Shown: one piece after another, positions 32,801 to 39,164 of the stretch | How positions within the stretch are numbered: the first letter of the stretch is position 1 | Layout: each line of letters starts with the position of its first letter | Assembly (NCBI RefSeq): GCF_012927085.1 | Contig: NZ_JABBFX010000005.1 | Location: 128,276 to 192,275, forward strand | Direction: 5' to 3' | Origin: Ramlibacter agri | Lineage (GTDB): Bacteria; Pseudomonadota; Gammaproteobacteria; Burkholderiales; Burkholderiaceae_C | DNA: 64,000 nt | Translations under genes and position numbers: made by a program | Notes under the pieces: generated by a model | What the model was told of the DNA's origin: nothing | Database searches by the model: none | Seen by the model: the letters and a program-made list of their open reading frames with translations, nothing else

Positions 32801-33555
32801 GCGGCAACTACGTCGTCGCGAATCCGACGGGGCTCACCGCGGACGTTACGCCGGCCAACCTGACGGTGGCCGGGCTGAGCGCGAACGGCAAGGTCTACGA
32901 CAGCACCACGGCCGCGAGCTTCAGCGGCGGTGCGCTGGTGGGCGTGCTCGCGGGAGACGCCGTCACCCTGGCCGGCGCGAGCGGCGCGTTCGACACCAAG
33001 AATGTGGGCACCGGCAAGGCCGTGACGGTTTCCGGCGTCACGCTGGCAGGCAGCGACAGCGGCAACTATGTGGTCGTCGCTCCAGCCGGCCTCAGCGCCA
33101 GCATCACGGCGGCCACGCTGTCCCTCACCGGTGTGAGCGCCATCAGCCGCGAATACGATGCCACCACCAACGTGGTGCTCGACGCGAGCGGCGCCGCACT
33201 GGCCGGCGTGCTCGCCGGCGACGCGGTGAGCCTGGACACGAGCGCCGCGCGCGGTGTGTTTGCCGATGCGAACCCCGGCCGGGACAAGCCGGTGACGGCC
33301 AGCGGATATGCGCTGAGCGGCGCGGATGCGGCCAACTACGCGCTGCGCGATCCGGCTGGCCTGGTTGCCGACGTCACCGCCGCGCCCGCCACCGCGCCCG
33401 TTCCTGCCATCGCGTCGCTGGTCGTCGCGGCCACGCAGGCGATCCCGCAACCGACACCGCCCGCCATGCCGCCGTCGCCGGCGGATCCGGAAGAAGAAAA
33501 ACGCCGCAAGTCCCTGCGGCTGGACATCGTGGGCGGCGGAGTGCGCCTGCCGTGA
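14830..33555 (+). CDS. giant TpsA exoprotein: filamentous haemagglutinin-type adhesin with GLUG modules and YDG/MBG repeats
   Basis: The product has 6241 residues. An extended signal peptide region (MNHVYRIIWNDSTGAYQAVAE) precedes a hydrophobic core and a cleavage site near ALA53/E. The TPS secretion domain (about 54-330) has the hallmark NPNGVLFG at 135-142. Residues about 487-3203 hold five large modules of GLUG-type repeats (GGLVG ... YATG), each closing on WRIYDG.TTPLLRSFL, separated by beta-helix-like segments. Residues about 3288-6191 are 33 YDG/MBG-like repeats (GVTAQDKVYD ... NYTVSNPTGLTASITPA). The tail is proline- and charge-rich (PPSPADPEEEKRRKS) with no visible toxin domain or anchor. 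The longer in-frame reading back to 13099 crosses tpsB in a second frame and is an artefact; the ESPR fixes the start at 14830. It is probably a secreted, fibrous surface adhesin, translocated by the upstream TpsB. The receptor is unknown. Confidence 0.93.
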   Translation: MNHVYRIIWNDSTGAYQAVAETAGGRGKKSLGKKARAARLLGLAGLVAGSALAEPTGGQISAGQGSIQQAGPVTTIRQDSSKLAINWQSFSVGTQETVNFVQPGASAIALNRVVGTDGSSILGNINANGQVFLLNPNGVLFGRSAQVNVGGLLASTLSMSDADFLAGRYVLQGNGTGVVRNEGTLNAAPGGYIALVGAQVQNSGTITADKGTAALAAGNKVTLDFAGDGLLRLSVDEGTLNALAANGGVIRADGGTAVLTARAADTLAATVVNNTGLIQARTLENRNGTIRLLGGSNGGTVQVDGTLDASAPNGGNGGFIETSGATVKVSDSAHITTQAAQGQTGKWLIDPTDYTVAASGGDMTGAALSNALTTTDVEIQSTAGGSAGSGDVNINDTVSWSANTLTLNAQRNVNINAVMSGSGTAGLALWYGQGAVAANNTASYNVNAPVDLASSGSFQTKLGSDGTPINWTIITSLGAQGSTTGTDLQGINGNLAGYYVLGSDIDASATAGWNGGKGFEPLGNPSSNVLYATQFTGAFDGLNHSVKNLTINNTVDPGSYQGGFYVGLFSWIGYGSVVRNVGLAGGSIAGDYGVGALAGENDGTISNVYSTANVTGSSSAGIVNFFGANSDYVGGLVGFNYGSINQAYATGNVNIVDNIGYASASNVGGLVGVSSGSISNSYVTGSVSGAGVGWFCGLTCGGATSNSFYATTDAAGNAINTGSADYYYGTTSLGRTYADLQRLSTFSSWGSSIAAQGGSGAAWRIYDGNTTPLLRSFLRPYVVTVTPDYDGLTTSFGSIASFTYTGNISDPLILGTLTSGGTGGTLTLSGGAAGSYVATLATSLDGVYSTQQGYDLSFKGSRVISTADTAGGAAGDVVLPSGGLSWTSGTLNINTSGNVSASAALNGTSLNISAANVALAGGSLSNSLTVNTAGTLSNIAPLSTAAATITAPDITATFLDNLPVSGSLTLNTSGSLVLPSYNLASLTLNAGGTITEDHAVTVSGLFDLQNGDWVQNSATLPAFSAGDFRLTGGSFLRVQGGDGSSASPYRIADVYGLQSMAQSWLLGDSFVLTNEIDASGTANWNAGAGFVPIGNTTTAFTGSLDGQSHSISGLTIYRPGNEGTGLFGVIQNATVENVGVAGGNITGGGKTGALAGAAYGSSSLANVYATANVGGTGDRVGGLVGYDEGSISNAYAGGNVNGASYVGGLVGQQVYGSISNTYASGSVGGSASLGGLVGSMGFIDASNTFRGMPTLANNFYATTDSNGNAINNGGGYSGAWGGNYPYYNKITGLTRAQLQSLGSYATWGSSIDAQGGTGSTWRIYDGLATPLLRSFLTPYTLSVVPDFDGSGTALGNVASYSGGTNDPLLVNTNRLTLTGLAGGNGYTASLALYSTQQGYDLSGAAVRTISTPGTAAGDVSLANGANWTSGTLVIATAGTATAAGSIQSSNGSFVMNGGNWVQNSSTLPSFSVKDFSIAGGSFLRVLGGDGSSSSPYEIADVYGLQGMASTSLLSRNFALANDIDASSTASWNAGAGFASIGTAYDPCNGGCLAYRPFTGTFDGQSHVISGLTIYRPSASYQGLFGITQNATVKNVGLAGGYLTGRSNIGPLVGYAMGGTVINNVFATTGVHSAGGGGSIGGLVGSNAGNISNAYATGTVNADDTYRVGALNVSYSYNSIGGLVGYNNGGISNSYAAGSVRVYAPSTSNPTWAYYIGGLVGRNDGGVANSFYATTNSGGGTVNNGGSAIQNGDYFWTGNTVSGATGLTYAQLENLGTYAAWGGSIDAQGGTGSVWRIYDGLTTPLLRSFLTPYNLQATFDGSGTAMTNIASYEPVATNPANRPDAIQGSLTDGTSLTLTGLAGGGGYTATVGGATAALYSGQRGYDIVNAGRVISTPGTAAGEVSLANGATWTQGTLNISTTGSVSAGAALHGVTLTIGAHDVSLAGATTSGSLTINATGDVGSSAALSGTNLAIAGDDVSLAGVTASGNLTLNAGGTIGNSGATNVAGIFTLQNGDWMQDGSTLPSFSVNDFRLAGGSFVRALGGDGSNASPYRIADVYGLQGISSLLGASFALANDIDATSAGTWNAGAGFIPIGTAANPFTGSLDGQDHAVTHLVMNRPQDSEVGLFGHVGTTGSLSNIGVSGSSFVGGRAVGPLAAQNDGTITDAYADSSVSGAGVQFSYSFVTPTNNVSNVTYTPSASLDATRMLGGLVGVNTGTVSRSYASGSVSNSFQASFQVGDVFARLTTVNASFSVAGDQYLGGLVGQNLGRVSSAYATGSVTNDFRINYGTGIIDSSQLNFGSASFNISSNSFVGGLAGGGGTIDQSYATGTVSGTHSVVSTFQQPRPGYTFDRSFSVANQAGSIQSVGGLAGNGTASNSFYATTADAAGTTAINNGGTAGGDWSGNSVGEARTLAQLQSLSNYASWGSDIDNAGGTGSIWRIYDGNTTPLLRSFLKPYAVTGVGVAPVYDGWTTLAMGDIGAVTLTGLNFSSSDPLVFGTATGLGTGGGTLTLSGGAAGTYTATASVAMSGVYSTQQGYDLVLTGSRVISTPDTAGSAAGDIVLPSAGLSWTSGKLVVDTTGNVSAGAALSGLALDVQAHNIALAGASLSYGLSLTATGSLSSSGMLTSPVVSVTAPAITQALVSQLAVSDHLALDTSGSLALSTLNVNDATIAAAGDVTISGAVTGHNLDITASNVSLADAAVSDLLRVRATNDVTSSGLISGAHQDISGGTISLASVNAGSDLKLAATGSITASGTLSGDRLDIAGNSIAMAGVTATGTLTLNATGTITNSGATNVGGLFTLLGGNWVQNASTLPSFSTGDFRIAGGSFLRVVGGDGSTASPYLVADVYGLQGMASTPLLGQSFALANDIDASAAAAWDGGAGFTPIGNGTHYFTGSFDGQGHVIGNLAINRAGNNGTGLFGVIQDATVTNVGLAGGNIVGGDNTGALVGVALGTSSIDNVYATAGVQGGGHVGGLAGYSEGSISRSYATGGVNGDKWVGGLVGYMQGGALDNSHAAGMVGGNDFAGGLVGYLAGGSVSTVYATGNVAAPSDAGGLIGAMMGGGVSTAFATGDVVGDAHGGSNTGGLVGYMNSASILDAYATGNVSGFVGVGGLLGQAVYGNITNTYATGGVTGRIAAGALTGATAGTNLAANFSDGSLTTQSSTYAGAGWSIDAEGGTGSTWRIYEGSTLPLLRAFLTPLTATLQSGLGKTYDGSAASGSAGYTLSDGTASVSVSGSASINYATGSRNAGAYSVAGGNLAVSGDLYSGQLGYDISYAGSYAIAQKQVTGTVTTSDKVYDGTTAASVSGTLNTAGIVSGDVVSLKTDGGSFADKNVGTAKVVDVSSALQGADAGNYVLVNTGGALTANITPAALTVSGVTAQDKVYDASTVATLNTGAAVLGGLIAGDVVTVSGLTGGFADKNAGTDKAVAVSGATLGGADAGNYTVSNPTGLTASITPATLTVTGVTAQDKVYDTTTAASLAGTASLLGVLGTDSVSVGGLSGSFADKNAGTNKDVTVAGATLAGIDAGNYTVSNPTGLTASITPAALTVSGVTAQDKVYDRSTAASLDTSGVTLNGVLGSDSVSVSGLAGSFADKNAGTNKAVAVSGATLGGADGGNYVVSNPTGLTASITPASLAVSGVTAQDKVYDTTTAAALNTSAASLSGVISGDAVSVSGMTGSFADKNAGTNKSVTVAGATLGGADAGNYTVTNPTGVTASITPASLTVGGVVAQDKVYDRTTAASLDTSAATLSGVLAGDTVSVSGLSGSFADRNVGTSKAVTVNGATLSGADGGNYVVSAPAGLTASIAPASLTVSGVTAQDKVYDTTTTASLLGAASLVGVIAGDTVTVSGLSGSFADKNAGTNKSVTVSGATLGGADGGNYVVSNPTGLTASITPASLTVSGVTAQDKVYDRTATASLDTTAATLNGVLGSDSVSVSGLGGNFADKNAGTNKSVTVGGATLAGADAANYTVANPTGLAATITPASLTVSGVIAQDKVYDRTTTASLDTTAATLNGVLAGDAVSVSNLSGSFADKNAGANKSVTVAGATLGGADGGNYIVSNPTGLAASITPAALTVSGVIAQDKVYDRSTTASLDMAAATLSGVLAGDAVSVSGLAGSFADKNAGTNKTVTVGGATLGGADAGNYTVTNPTGLTASITPAALTVSGVTAQDKVYDTTTTASLGTGAASLVGVLAGDAVNVAGLSGSFADKNAGTNKAVTVAGATLGGADASNYTVTNPAGLTASITPASLTVSGVTAQDKVYDATSIASLNTGAATLVGVLAGDAVNVSGLSGSFADKNAGANKAVTVNGATLGGADGANYIVSNPAGLTASITPAQLTMSGVTAQDKIYDATTSAALNTGAVNLVGVIAGDTVSVSGLSGSFADKNAGTNKAVAVSGATLGGTDGGNYTVSNPSGLTASITPAQLTVGGVTAQDKVYDTTTAASLNTGFASLVGVLGSDTVSVSGLSGSFADKNAGTNKSVTVAGATLAGADAANYTVANPTGLAASITPASLTVSGVTALDKVYDRTTAASLDTSAAALAGVLAGDTVSVSGLSGSFGDRNVGTNKAVTVNGATLGGVDAGNYTVANPAGLTASITPAQLTVSGVTAQDKVYDATTTAALNTGAATLAGVLAGDTVSVSGLSGSFADKNAGTNKSVTVSGATLGGADGGNYVVSNPTGLVASITPAALTVSGVTAQDKAYDRGTTATLATAAANLVGVIAGDTVSVSGLSGSFADKNAGTNKAVTVAGATLGGADAGNYTVTNPTGLAASITPASLTVSGVTAQDKVYDATTAASLNTGAASLVGVLAGDSVSVSGLSGSFADKNAGTNKAVTVAGATLSGADGSNYVVSNPSGLTASITPAALTVSGVSAQDKVYDATTTASLNTGAAILVGVIAGDTVSVSGLSGSFADKNAGTSKAVAVSGATLGGADGGNYTVSNPTGITASITPASLTVSGVTALDKVYDTTTIATLNTGSASLGGVVAGDAVSVSGMTGSFADKNVGTSKAVTVAGATLGGADAGNYTVNNPAGVTAGITPATLTVVGVGAQDKVYDRTTTASLDTSAATLSGVLAGDTVSLSGLSGSFADRNAGTSKAVTVSGATLGGADGGNYTVGSPTGLTASITPAQLSVSGVTAQDKVYDRTITASLDTSAATLSGVLAGDSVSVSGLSGSFADKNAGTNKAVTVAGAALGGADAGNYTVSNPAGLTASITPASLTVSGVTAQDKVYDATTAASLNTGAASLVGVLAGDAVSVSGLSGTFVDKNAGTNKAVTVAGAALGGADAGNYTVSNPTGLTASITPASLTVGGVTAQDKVYDATTAASLNTGAANLVGVIAGDTVSLSGLSGSFTDKNAGTNKAVTVSGATLGGTDGGNYVVSNPTGLVASITPAALTVSGVTAQDKVYDRSTTATLDTAAANLVGVIAGDTVSVSGLSGSFADRNAGTNKVVTVSGATLGGVDGTNYVVSNPAGLTANITPAALTITGVAAQDKVYDRGASATLDTGAASLVGVIAGDVVSVAGLSGSFADKNAGTNKTVTVTGATLGGTDGGNYTVSNPTGLTASIAQASLTVSGVTAQDKVYDTTATASLNTGAASLVGLLAGDAVSVSGLSGGFADKNAGTNKAVTVSGAALGGADAGNYTVSNPTGLTASITPASLTVSGVTAQDKVYDRTVTASLDTAGMTLAGVLAGDSVNVSGLAGSFADKNAGTNKAVSVNGATLGGADAGNYTVSNPSGLTASITPAALTVSGVTAQDKVYDATTTAALNTGTANLVGVIAGDTVSVSGLAGSFADKNAGTNKSVTVAGATLGGTDSGNYTVANPTGLAASITPASLTVSGITAQDKVYDSTAAATLVGGSLAGVLAGDTVTVSGLAGTFDTKNVGTGKVVSVSGATLGGADAGNYTVANPAALTADVTAATLTVTGVSASSKVYDSTTAATLNGGSLAGVYAGDAVTLTGMAGAFDTKNVGNAKPVTVTGAALAGVDSGNYVVANPTGLTADVTPANLTVAGLSANGKVYDSTTAASFSGGALVGVLAGDAVTLAGASGAFDTKNVGTGKAVTVSGVTLAGSDSGNYVVVAPAGLSASITAATLSLTGVSAISREYDATTNVVLDASGAALAGVLAGDAVSLDTSAARGVFADANPGRDKPVTASGYALSGADAANYALRDPAGLVADVTAAPATAPVPAIASLVVAATQAIPQPTPPAMPPSPADPEEEKRRKSLRLDIVGGGVRLP
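16288..24438 (+). repeat. five GLUG-type super-modules within tpsA
   Basis: Modules run at about 16288-17170, 17983-18846, 19324-20268, 20995-22206 and 23374-24438. Each begins with a block like YGLQGM ... FALANDIDAS ... GAGFxPIG ... FDGQ.H.I, contains several GGLVG/YATG units and FYATT(D/N) loops, and ends on CTGGCGCATCTACGA (at about 17115, 18789, 20209, 22149 and 24383). They appear to be duplications of about 0.9-1.2 kb that have since diverged. Confidence 0.8.
24691..33390 (+). repeat. tandem array of YDG/MBG-like repeats within tpsA (28 regular 264-bp units plus flanking divergent units)
   Basis: Twenty-eight units run from 24958 to 32343. All are 264 bp (88 codons) except two of 261 bp (the second and the sixth), which accounts exactly for the array length. 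A divergent first unit lies at 24691-24957, three 258-bp variant units start at 32344, 32602 and 32860, and a last one starts at 33118. Consensus cues are SGVTAQDKVYD, GVLAGD, SGSFADKNAGTNKAV and GATLGGADAGNYTV. Unit identity at DNA level is very high, so copy number may vary by recombination and assembly could be unreliable. Confidence 0.92.
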
Positions 33556-33572
33556 CCTGCCCCTGAAAGCAA

Positions 33573-33602
33573 AAAAAGCCGCGGCTCTCGCCGCGGCTTT
33601 TT
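33573..33602. terminator. bidirectional intrinsic terminator between tpsA and groEL
   Basis: AAAAAGCCGCGG (33573-33584) and CCGCGGCTTTTT (33591-33602) form a perfect 12-bp stem with loop CTCTCG. It has T runs on both strands and serves the convergent tpsA and groESL transcripts. Confidence 0.88.
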
Positions 33603-33630
33603 CGTTGAAGCAGGAAGCTTCAGGCGGACA

Positions 33631-35295
<1,665 letters not shown>

Positions 35296-35318
35296 TCAGT
35301 TGTGGGGTGGAAGGGGGA

Positions 35319-35609
35319 TCAGCGCTCGACGACCGCGAACAGGTCGTCTTCCTTCATGACCAGCAGCTCGTCGCCATCGACCTTGACGGTCTGGCCGCTG
35401 TACTTGCCGAACAGGACGCGGTCGCCGACCTTGACGTTGGGGGCAATCAGGTCGCCCTTGTCGTTCTTGCGGCCGGGGCCCACGGCCAGCACTTCACCCT
35501 GATCGGGCTTCTCGGCGGCGTTGTCGGGGATGACGATGCCGGAGGCCGTCTTGGTTTCTTGTTCGAGGCGCTTGACGATCACGCGATCGTGCAGGGGGCG
35601 AAGTTTCAT
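35319..35609 (-). CDS. groS: 10-kDa co-chaperonin GroES
   Basis: The 96-residue protein is full length for GroES, the heptameric lid of the GroEL chamber. It starts [20 protein letters not shown], and the mobile loop region [15 protein letters not shown], the LAVGPGRK turn and [18 protein letters not shown] are all present. AAGGAGATGCA precedes the ATG at 35609. It is the first gene of the groES-groEL operon, with a sigma-70-like promoter and CIRCE element 86-139 bases upstream. Confidence 0.99.
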   Translation of the reverse strand: MKLRPLHDRVIVKRLEQETKTASGIVIPDNAAEKPDQGEVLAVGPGRKNDKGDLIAPNVKVGDRVLFGKYSGQTVKVDGDELLVMKEDDLFAVVER

Positions 35610-35694
35610 TGCATCTCCTTCAGGGAAGCTTGGGCATCAAAAAGCGCCAACCCGGTCGGCGCTCATTAACTGGTTCGTGGGGCGAGCTCTGCTG

Positions 35695-35721
35695 TTAGCA
35701 CTCGGCCCCAACGAGTGCTAA
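35695..35721. promoter_or_regulatory. CIRCE operator (HrcA binding site) of groESL
   Basis: TTAGCACTC (35695-35703), a 9-base spacer and GAGTGCTAA (35713-35721) give a perfect match to the CIRCE consensus. It sits at the start of the groES transcript, so HrcA should repress the operon until heat stress. hrcA itself is not in this window. Confidence 0.97.
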
Positions 35722-35748
35722 TCATAAGGGCTTTCTTGTCGGTTGCAA
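35721..35748 (-). promoter_or_regulatory. sigma-70-type promoter of groESL
   Basis: On the minus strand, TTGCAA (35748-35743), a 16-base spacer and TATGAT (35726-35721) lie directly upstream of the CIRCE operator. This is the expected arrangement for HrcA control. No clear sigma-32 pattern was seen. Confidence 0.7.
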
Positions 35749-35838
35749 GCGCGGCCTGACATAGGAAAGCACTGACGGGGGGCCGCGGGCGCGTGCTTTT
35801 TCATGCATTGGCAGGCTGGATGGATGGGCTAGAATCCA

Positions 35839-35857
35839 AATAAGAATAATTCGTATT
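35839..35857. promoter_or_regulatory. putative Fur box upstream of the TonB-dependent receptor
   Basis: AATAAGAATAATTCGTATT matches the 19-bp Fur consensus at 12 positions and contains the palindrome GAATA-ATTCG-TATTC. It lies 11 bases upstream of the receptor start codon, where Fe-Fur would block transcription or initiation. It is AT-rich in an otherwise GC-rich region. Confidence 0.7.
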
Positions 35858-35868
35858 CGAAAGTCCCC

Positions 35869-38058
35869 ATGCCCCATCAACTCCGTCCGGTGGCTGCCGC
35901 CGCCGCCCTGGCCCTGCTCGCGTCCGGCAGCTGGGCCCAGCAACAGGACAGCGCCGCCACCCCGACCCTGTCCACCGTGACGGTGCGCGCCAGCGCCGAC
36001 GCTTCCGCGCAAGGCCTGTCGCCGGCCTTCCCGGGCGGCCAGGTCGCCCGCGGCGGGCGCGCCGGCATCCTGGGGACCCAGGACAACATGGAGACGCCGT
36101 TCTCCATCACCAGTTACACCAACGAATACATCCTCGACCGCCAGGCCAGCAGCGTCGGCGCGGTGTTGCGCAGCGACCCCTTCGTGGGCGTCGCACGCGG
36201 CTTCGGCAACTTCCAGGAAGCCTATTTCATCCGCGGCTTCGTGGTGACTTCCGACGACACCGCCTACAACGGCCTGTACAGCCTGATGCCGCGCCAGTAC
36301 ATCGCGACCGAGCTGTTCGAGCGCGTCGAAGTGCTGCGCGGCGCCACCGCCTTCCTGACCGGCGCCACGCCCAGCGGCAACGGCCTGGGCGGCGCCATCA
36401 ACCTGCTGCCCAAGCGCGCGCCCAACGAGCCGCTGAATCGCGTGAGCGTCGAAACGGGCAGCGGCGGCTACGGCCACGTGTCGGCCGACATCGCGCGCCG
36501 CTTCGGCCCGGACGGCTCCACCGGCATCCGCGTCAACGCGGGCTACCGCGACGGCGGCACCGGCGTCGACAGCGAGAAGCAGAAGACCACCGTCGCCTCC
36601 GTGGGCCTCGACTGGCACAACCGCGACGTGCGCCTGTCCGGCGACATCGGCTGGCAGGAGAACCAGTTCAAGCAGACGCGCCCGAGCGTCACGCCGGCCG
36701 GCGCGACTTCCATCCCGGCGCCGAATGCGAGCGTCAATTTCGCCCAGCCCTGGACCTACTCCAACGAGAAGGACCTGTTCGGCACGCTGCGCGGCGAGTG
36801 GGACATCAATTCCGCCGTCACCGCCTGGGCTGCCTACGGTGGCCGCCGCGGCGACGAAAGCAACCGCCTGGCCGGCTTCAACCTCACGAACGGCAGCACC
36901 GGCGACGGCTACACCTACCGCTACGACAACGTCCGCGAGGACCAGGTCGACACCGGCGAACTGGGCCTGCGCGGCAAGCTGCGCACCGGCAGCGTGGGCC
37001 ACGAATGGGTGGTGGCCGCCTCGCGCTTCAAGTCCACCGAGAAGAACGCCTACAAGATGGACTTCTTCAACCAGCAGGCGACCAACCTGTTCAACCCGGT
37101 GTACAGCGCGCTGCCGGCGTTCAGCGGCGCCGAATTCGCCGGCGGCAACCTGGCCGCGCCGGGCGTGACGAACCGCATCAACCTCACCAGCTACGCCCTC
37201 GGCGACACGCTCTCGCTGGTGAACGACACCGTGCTGCTGACGCTGGGGGCGCGCCACCAGCAGATGCACACGACGGCCTACGACTTCAACACCGGCGCCG
37301 TCAATGCCAACGGCGACTACGACAAGAGCCGCACCAGCCCCGCGCTGGGCGCCGTCTGGAAGGTCAACAAGCAGTTCTCGGCGTACGCCAACTACATCGA
37401 AGGCCTGACCAAGGGCGACGTGGCGCCCCCCGGCACCACCAACGCGAACGCCGTGTTCGCGCCCTACGTCACCAAGCAGCAGGAAGTCGGCCTGAAGTAC
37501 GATGCCGGCCGCCTGGGCGCCGGCCTGGCCTTGTTCTCCATCGAGCGTCCGCGCTCCACCGGCGGCGGCGTCGGCCAGACCTTCACGCAGAGCGGCAAGG
37601 ACCGCCACCAGGGCGTGGAGCTGAGCGTCTTCGGCGAAGCCACCCGCGGCCTGCGCCTGCTGGGCGGCGTGACCTGGCTCGATGCCAAGCAGGTCTCCAC
37701 CGGCGATGCCACAACCGAGGGCAAGCGCGTGATCGGCGTGCCGAAGATGCAGGGCTCCATCGGCGCCGAATGGGACGTGCCGGGTGTCGACCGCCTCGCG
37801 CTGGACGCACGCCTGACCGCTGGCGGCTCGCGCTACGCGGATGCGGCCAACACGCTCAAGGTGGGCGGCTGGGGCCGTGTCGACGTCGGCGCGCGCTACC
37901 TGATGGAAGTGGGCGGCCGCCTGGTCACGCTGCGCGCGCGCATCGACAACCTGGCCGACCGCAGCTACTGGGCCTCCACCGGCGGCTATCCGGGCCAGGG
38001 CTACATGGTGGTCGGCGCGCCGCGCACCTTCTCGCTCGGCGCCAGCATCGACTTCTGA
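35869..38058 (+). CDS. TonB-dependent siderophore receptor
   Basis: The 729-residue outer-membrane protein imports a ferric siderophore using TonB energy. A signal peptide ends at SWA/QQ near residue 24. A TonB-box-like stretch STVTVRA follows, then the plug domain (TPFSITSYTNEYI, AYFIRGFVVTSDDTAYNGLY, VEVLRGATAFLTGATPSGNG, GGAINLLPKRAP). The rest is a 22-strand beta-barrel ending in a C-terminal F (RTFSLGASIDF). There is no extra N-terminal signalling domain, so it should not drive an ECF sigma pathway. The ATG at 35869 gives the signal peptide. The Fur box upstream and the PepSY membrane protein 8 bases downstream both support an iron role. The ligand cannot be named; the general type recalls FhuE/FoxA-like hydroxamate receptors. 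Confidence 0.93.
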   Translation: MPHQLRPVAAAAALALLASGSWAQQQDSAATPTLSTVTVRASADASAQGLSPAFPGGQVARGGRAGILGTQDNMETPFSITSYTNEYILDRQASSVGAVLRSDPFVGVARGFGNFQEAYFIRGFVVTSDDTAYNGLYSLMPRQYIATELFERVEVLRGATAFLTGATPSGNGLGGAINLLPKRAPNEPLNRVSVETGSGGYGHVSADIARRFGPDGSTGIRVNAGYRDGGTGVDSEKQKTTVASVGLDWHNRDVRLSGDIGWQENQFKQTRPSVTPAGATSIPAPNASVNFAQPWTYSNEKDLFGTLRGEWDINSAVTAWAAYGGRRGDESNRLAGFNLTNGSTGDGYTYRYDNVREDQVDTGELGLRGKLRTGSVGHEWVVAASRFKSTEKNAYKMDFFNQQATNLFNPVYSALPAFSGAEFAGGNLAAPGVTNRINLTSYALGDTLSLVNDTVLLTLGARHQQMHTTAYDFNTGAVNANGDYDKSRTSPALGAVWKVNKQFSAYANYIEGLTKGDVAPPGTTNANAVFAPYVTKQQEVGLKYDAGRLGAGLALFSIERPRSTGGGVGQTFTQSGKDRHQGVELSVFGEATRGLRLLGGVTWLDAKQVSTGDATTEGKRVIGVPKMQGSIGAEWDVPGVDRLALDARLTAGGSRYADAANTLKVGGWGRVDVGARYLMEVGGRLVTLRARIDNLADRSYWASTGGYPGQGYMVVGAPRTFSLGASIDF

Positions 38059-38066
38059 GCCTTCGC

Positions 38067-39164
38067 ATGGCATTGAGCGCGCGTGCCGTCCGCGGCTGGT
38101 CCTGGGTCCACAAGTGGTCCAGCCTGGTCTGCACGCTGTTCATGCTGCTGCTTTGCCTGACCGGCCTGCCGCTGATCTTCCACGAGGAGATCGGCGACCT
38201 GACCGGCGCCGTGGCGCGGCCGCCTGCCATGCCAGCGGGGACGCCGCACATCAGCCTGGACCGCGCGCTGGAAATCGCGCACGGCGTGCATCCGGACCGG
38301 GTCGTGCAGTTCGCCTCGCAGGACGAGTCGCATACCGACGCCTGGTACATCACGATGACGCCGACGCCCGCGCCGACCGCCGACTTCGTGCAGGTGGTGG
38401 TCGACTCGCGCACCGGCGCCGTGCTGCCGCAGCCGCCGATCGGCAAGGGCTTCATGGCCGTCATCGAAAGCCTGCACGTCGACCTGTTCGCGGGCCAGCC
38501 GGGCAAGCTGTTCCTGGGCGCGATGGGCGTGCTGCTGCTCGCGGCCATCGTCTCGGGCCTGGTGCTGTATGCGCCCTTCATGCGCAAGCTGGACTTCGGC
38601 CAGGTGCGGACCGACCGCTCGCCGCGCGTGCGCTGGCTCGACCTGCACAACCTGCTGGGCATCGCCACCCTGGTGTGGGCGCTGGTGGTCGGCGCCACCG
38701 GCGTCATCAACACCTGGGCCGAGCTGCTGCTGGATCACTGGCAGAAAGAGGAGCTGGCGGCGCTGCTGCAGCCCTACGAAGGCCAGCCGCTGGTGCCGGC
38801 GGCCGAACGCGCGTCGCTGCAACGCTCGCTGGAAACCGCGCTGGCCGCCGCGCCCGGCATGAAGGTCGCCTTCATCGCCTTCCCCGGCACGTCGTTCTCC
38901 AGCCCGCACCACAACACCTTCTACCTGCGCGGCAGCGACCCGCTGACCGCGCGCCTCAATCACACGGTGATGGTCGATGCGCGCACCGCGCAGCTCACGG
39001 CCATTCCGGCAACGCCCTGGTACCTGCTGGCGCTGCGCCTGTCGCAGCCGCTGCACTTCGGCGACTACGGCGGCATGCCGATGAAGATTCTCTGGGCGCT
39101 GCTCGATGTCGCCACGCTCGTGGTGCTGGGCAGCGGCCTTTACCTCTGGTGGAAACGGGCATGA
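38067..39164 (+). CDS. PepSY-associated TM (PiuB-like) membrane protein
   Basis: The 365-residue inner-membrane protein is of the PepSY-TM type often found beside siderophore receptors. Membrane helices lie at about residues 18-38 (LVCTLFMLLLCLTGLPLIF), near 150-170, near 200-220 and at the C-terminus (ALLDVATLVVLGSGLYLWW). The periplasmic part carries PepSY-like sequence (ISLDRALEIAHGVHPDRVVQF, VVDSRTGAVL). Conserved histidines (HKW, LHVDLF, WLDLHNLLG) fit proposed heme-binding or electron-transfer roles in reductive iron release. The ATG at 38067 is 8 bases after the receptor stop and the 3' end overlaps the next gene by four bases, so the three form one operon. The precise reaction is unknown. 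Confidence 0.87.
   Translation: MALSARAVRGWSWVHKWSSLVCTLFMLLLCLTGLPLIFHEEIGDLTGAVARPPAMPAGTPHISLDRALEIAHGVHPDRVVQFASQDESHTDAWYITMTPTPAPTADFVQVVVDSRTGAVLPQPPIGKGFMAVIESLHVDLFAGQPGKLFLGAMGVLLLAAIVSGLVLYAPFMRKLDFGQVRTDRSPRVRWLDLHNLLGIATLVWALVVGATGVINTWAELLLDHWQKEELAALLQPYEGQPLVPAAERASLQRSLETALAAAPGMKVAFIAFPGTSFSSPHHNTFYLRGSDPLTARLNHTVMVDARTAQLTAIPATPWYLLALRLSQPLHFGDYGGMPMKILWALLDVATLVVLGSGLYLWWKRA

Noticed and set aside
29566..33450. 1294-codon minus-strand open frame across the repeat array
   Set aside because: Same reason: antisense of the sense-coded YDG/MBG repeats, periodic and of odd composition.
14830..33555. TpsA as a contact-dependent inhibition (CdiA) toxin
   Set aside because: There is no VENN-type motif, toxin tail or small immunity gene after 33555; the protein ends in a Pro/charged tail and a terminator.
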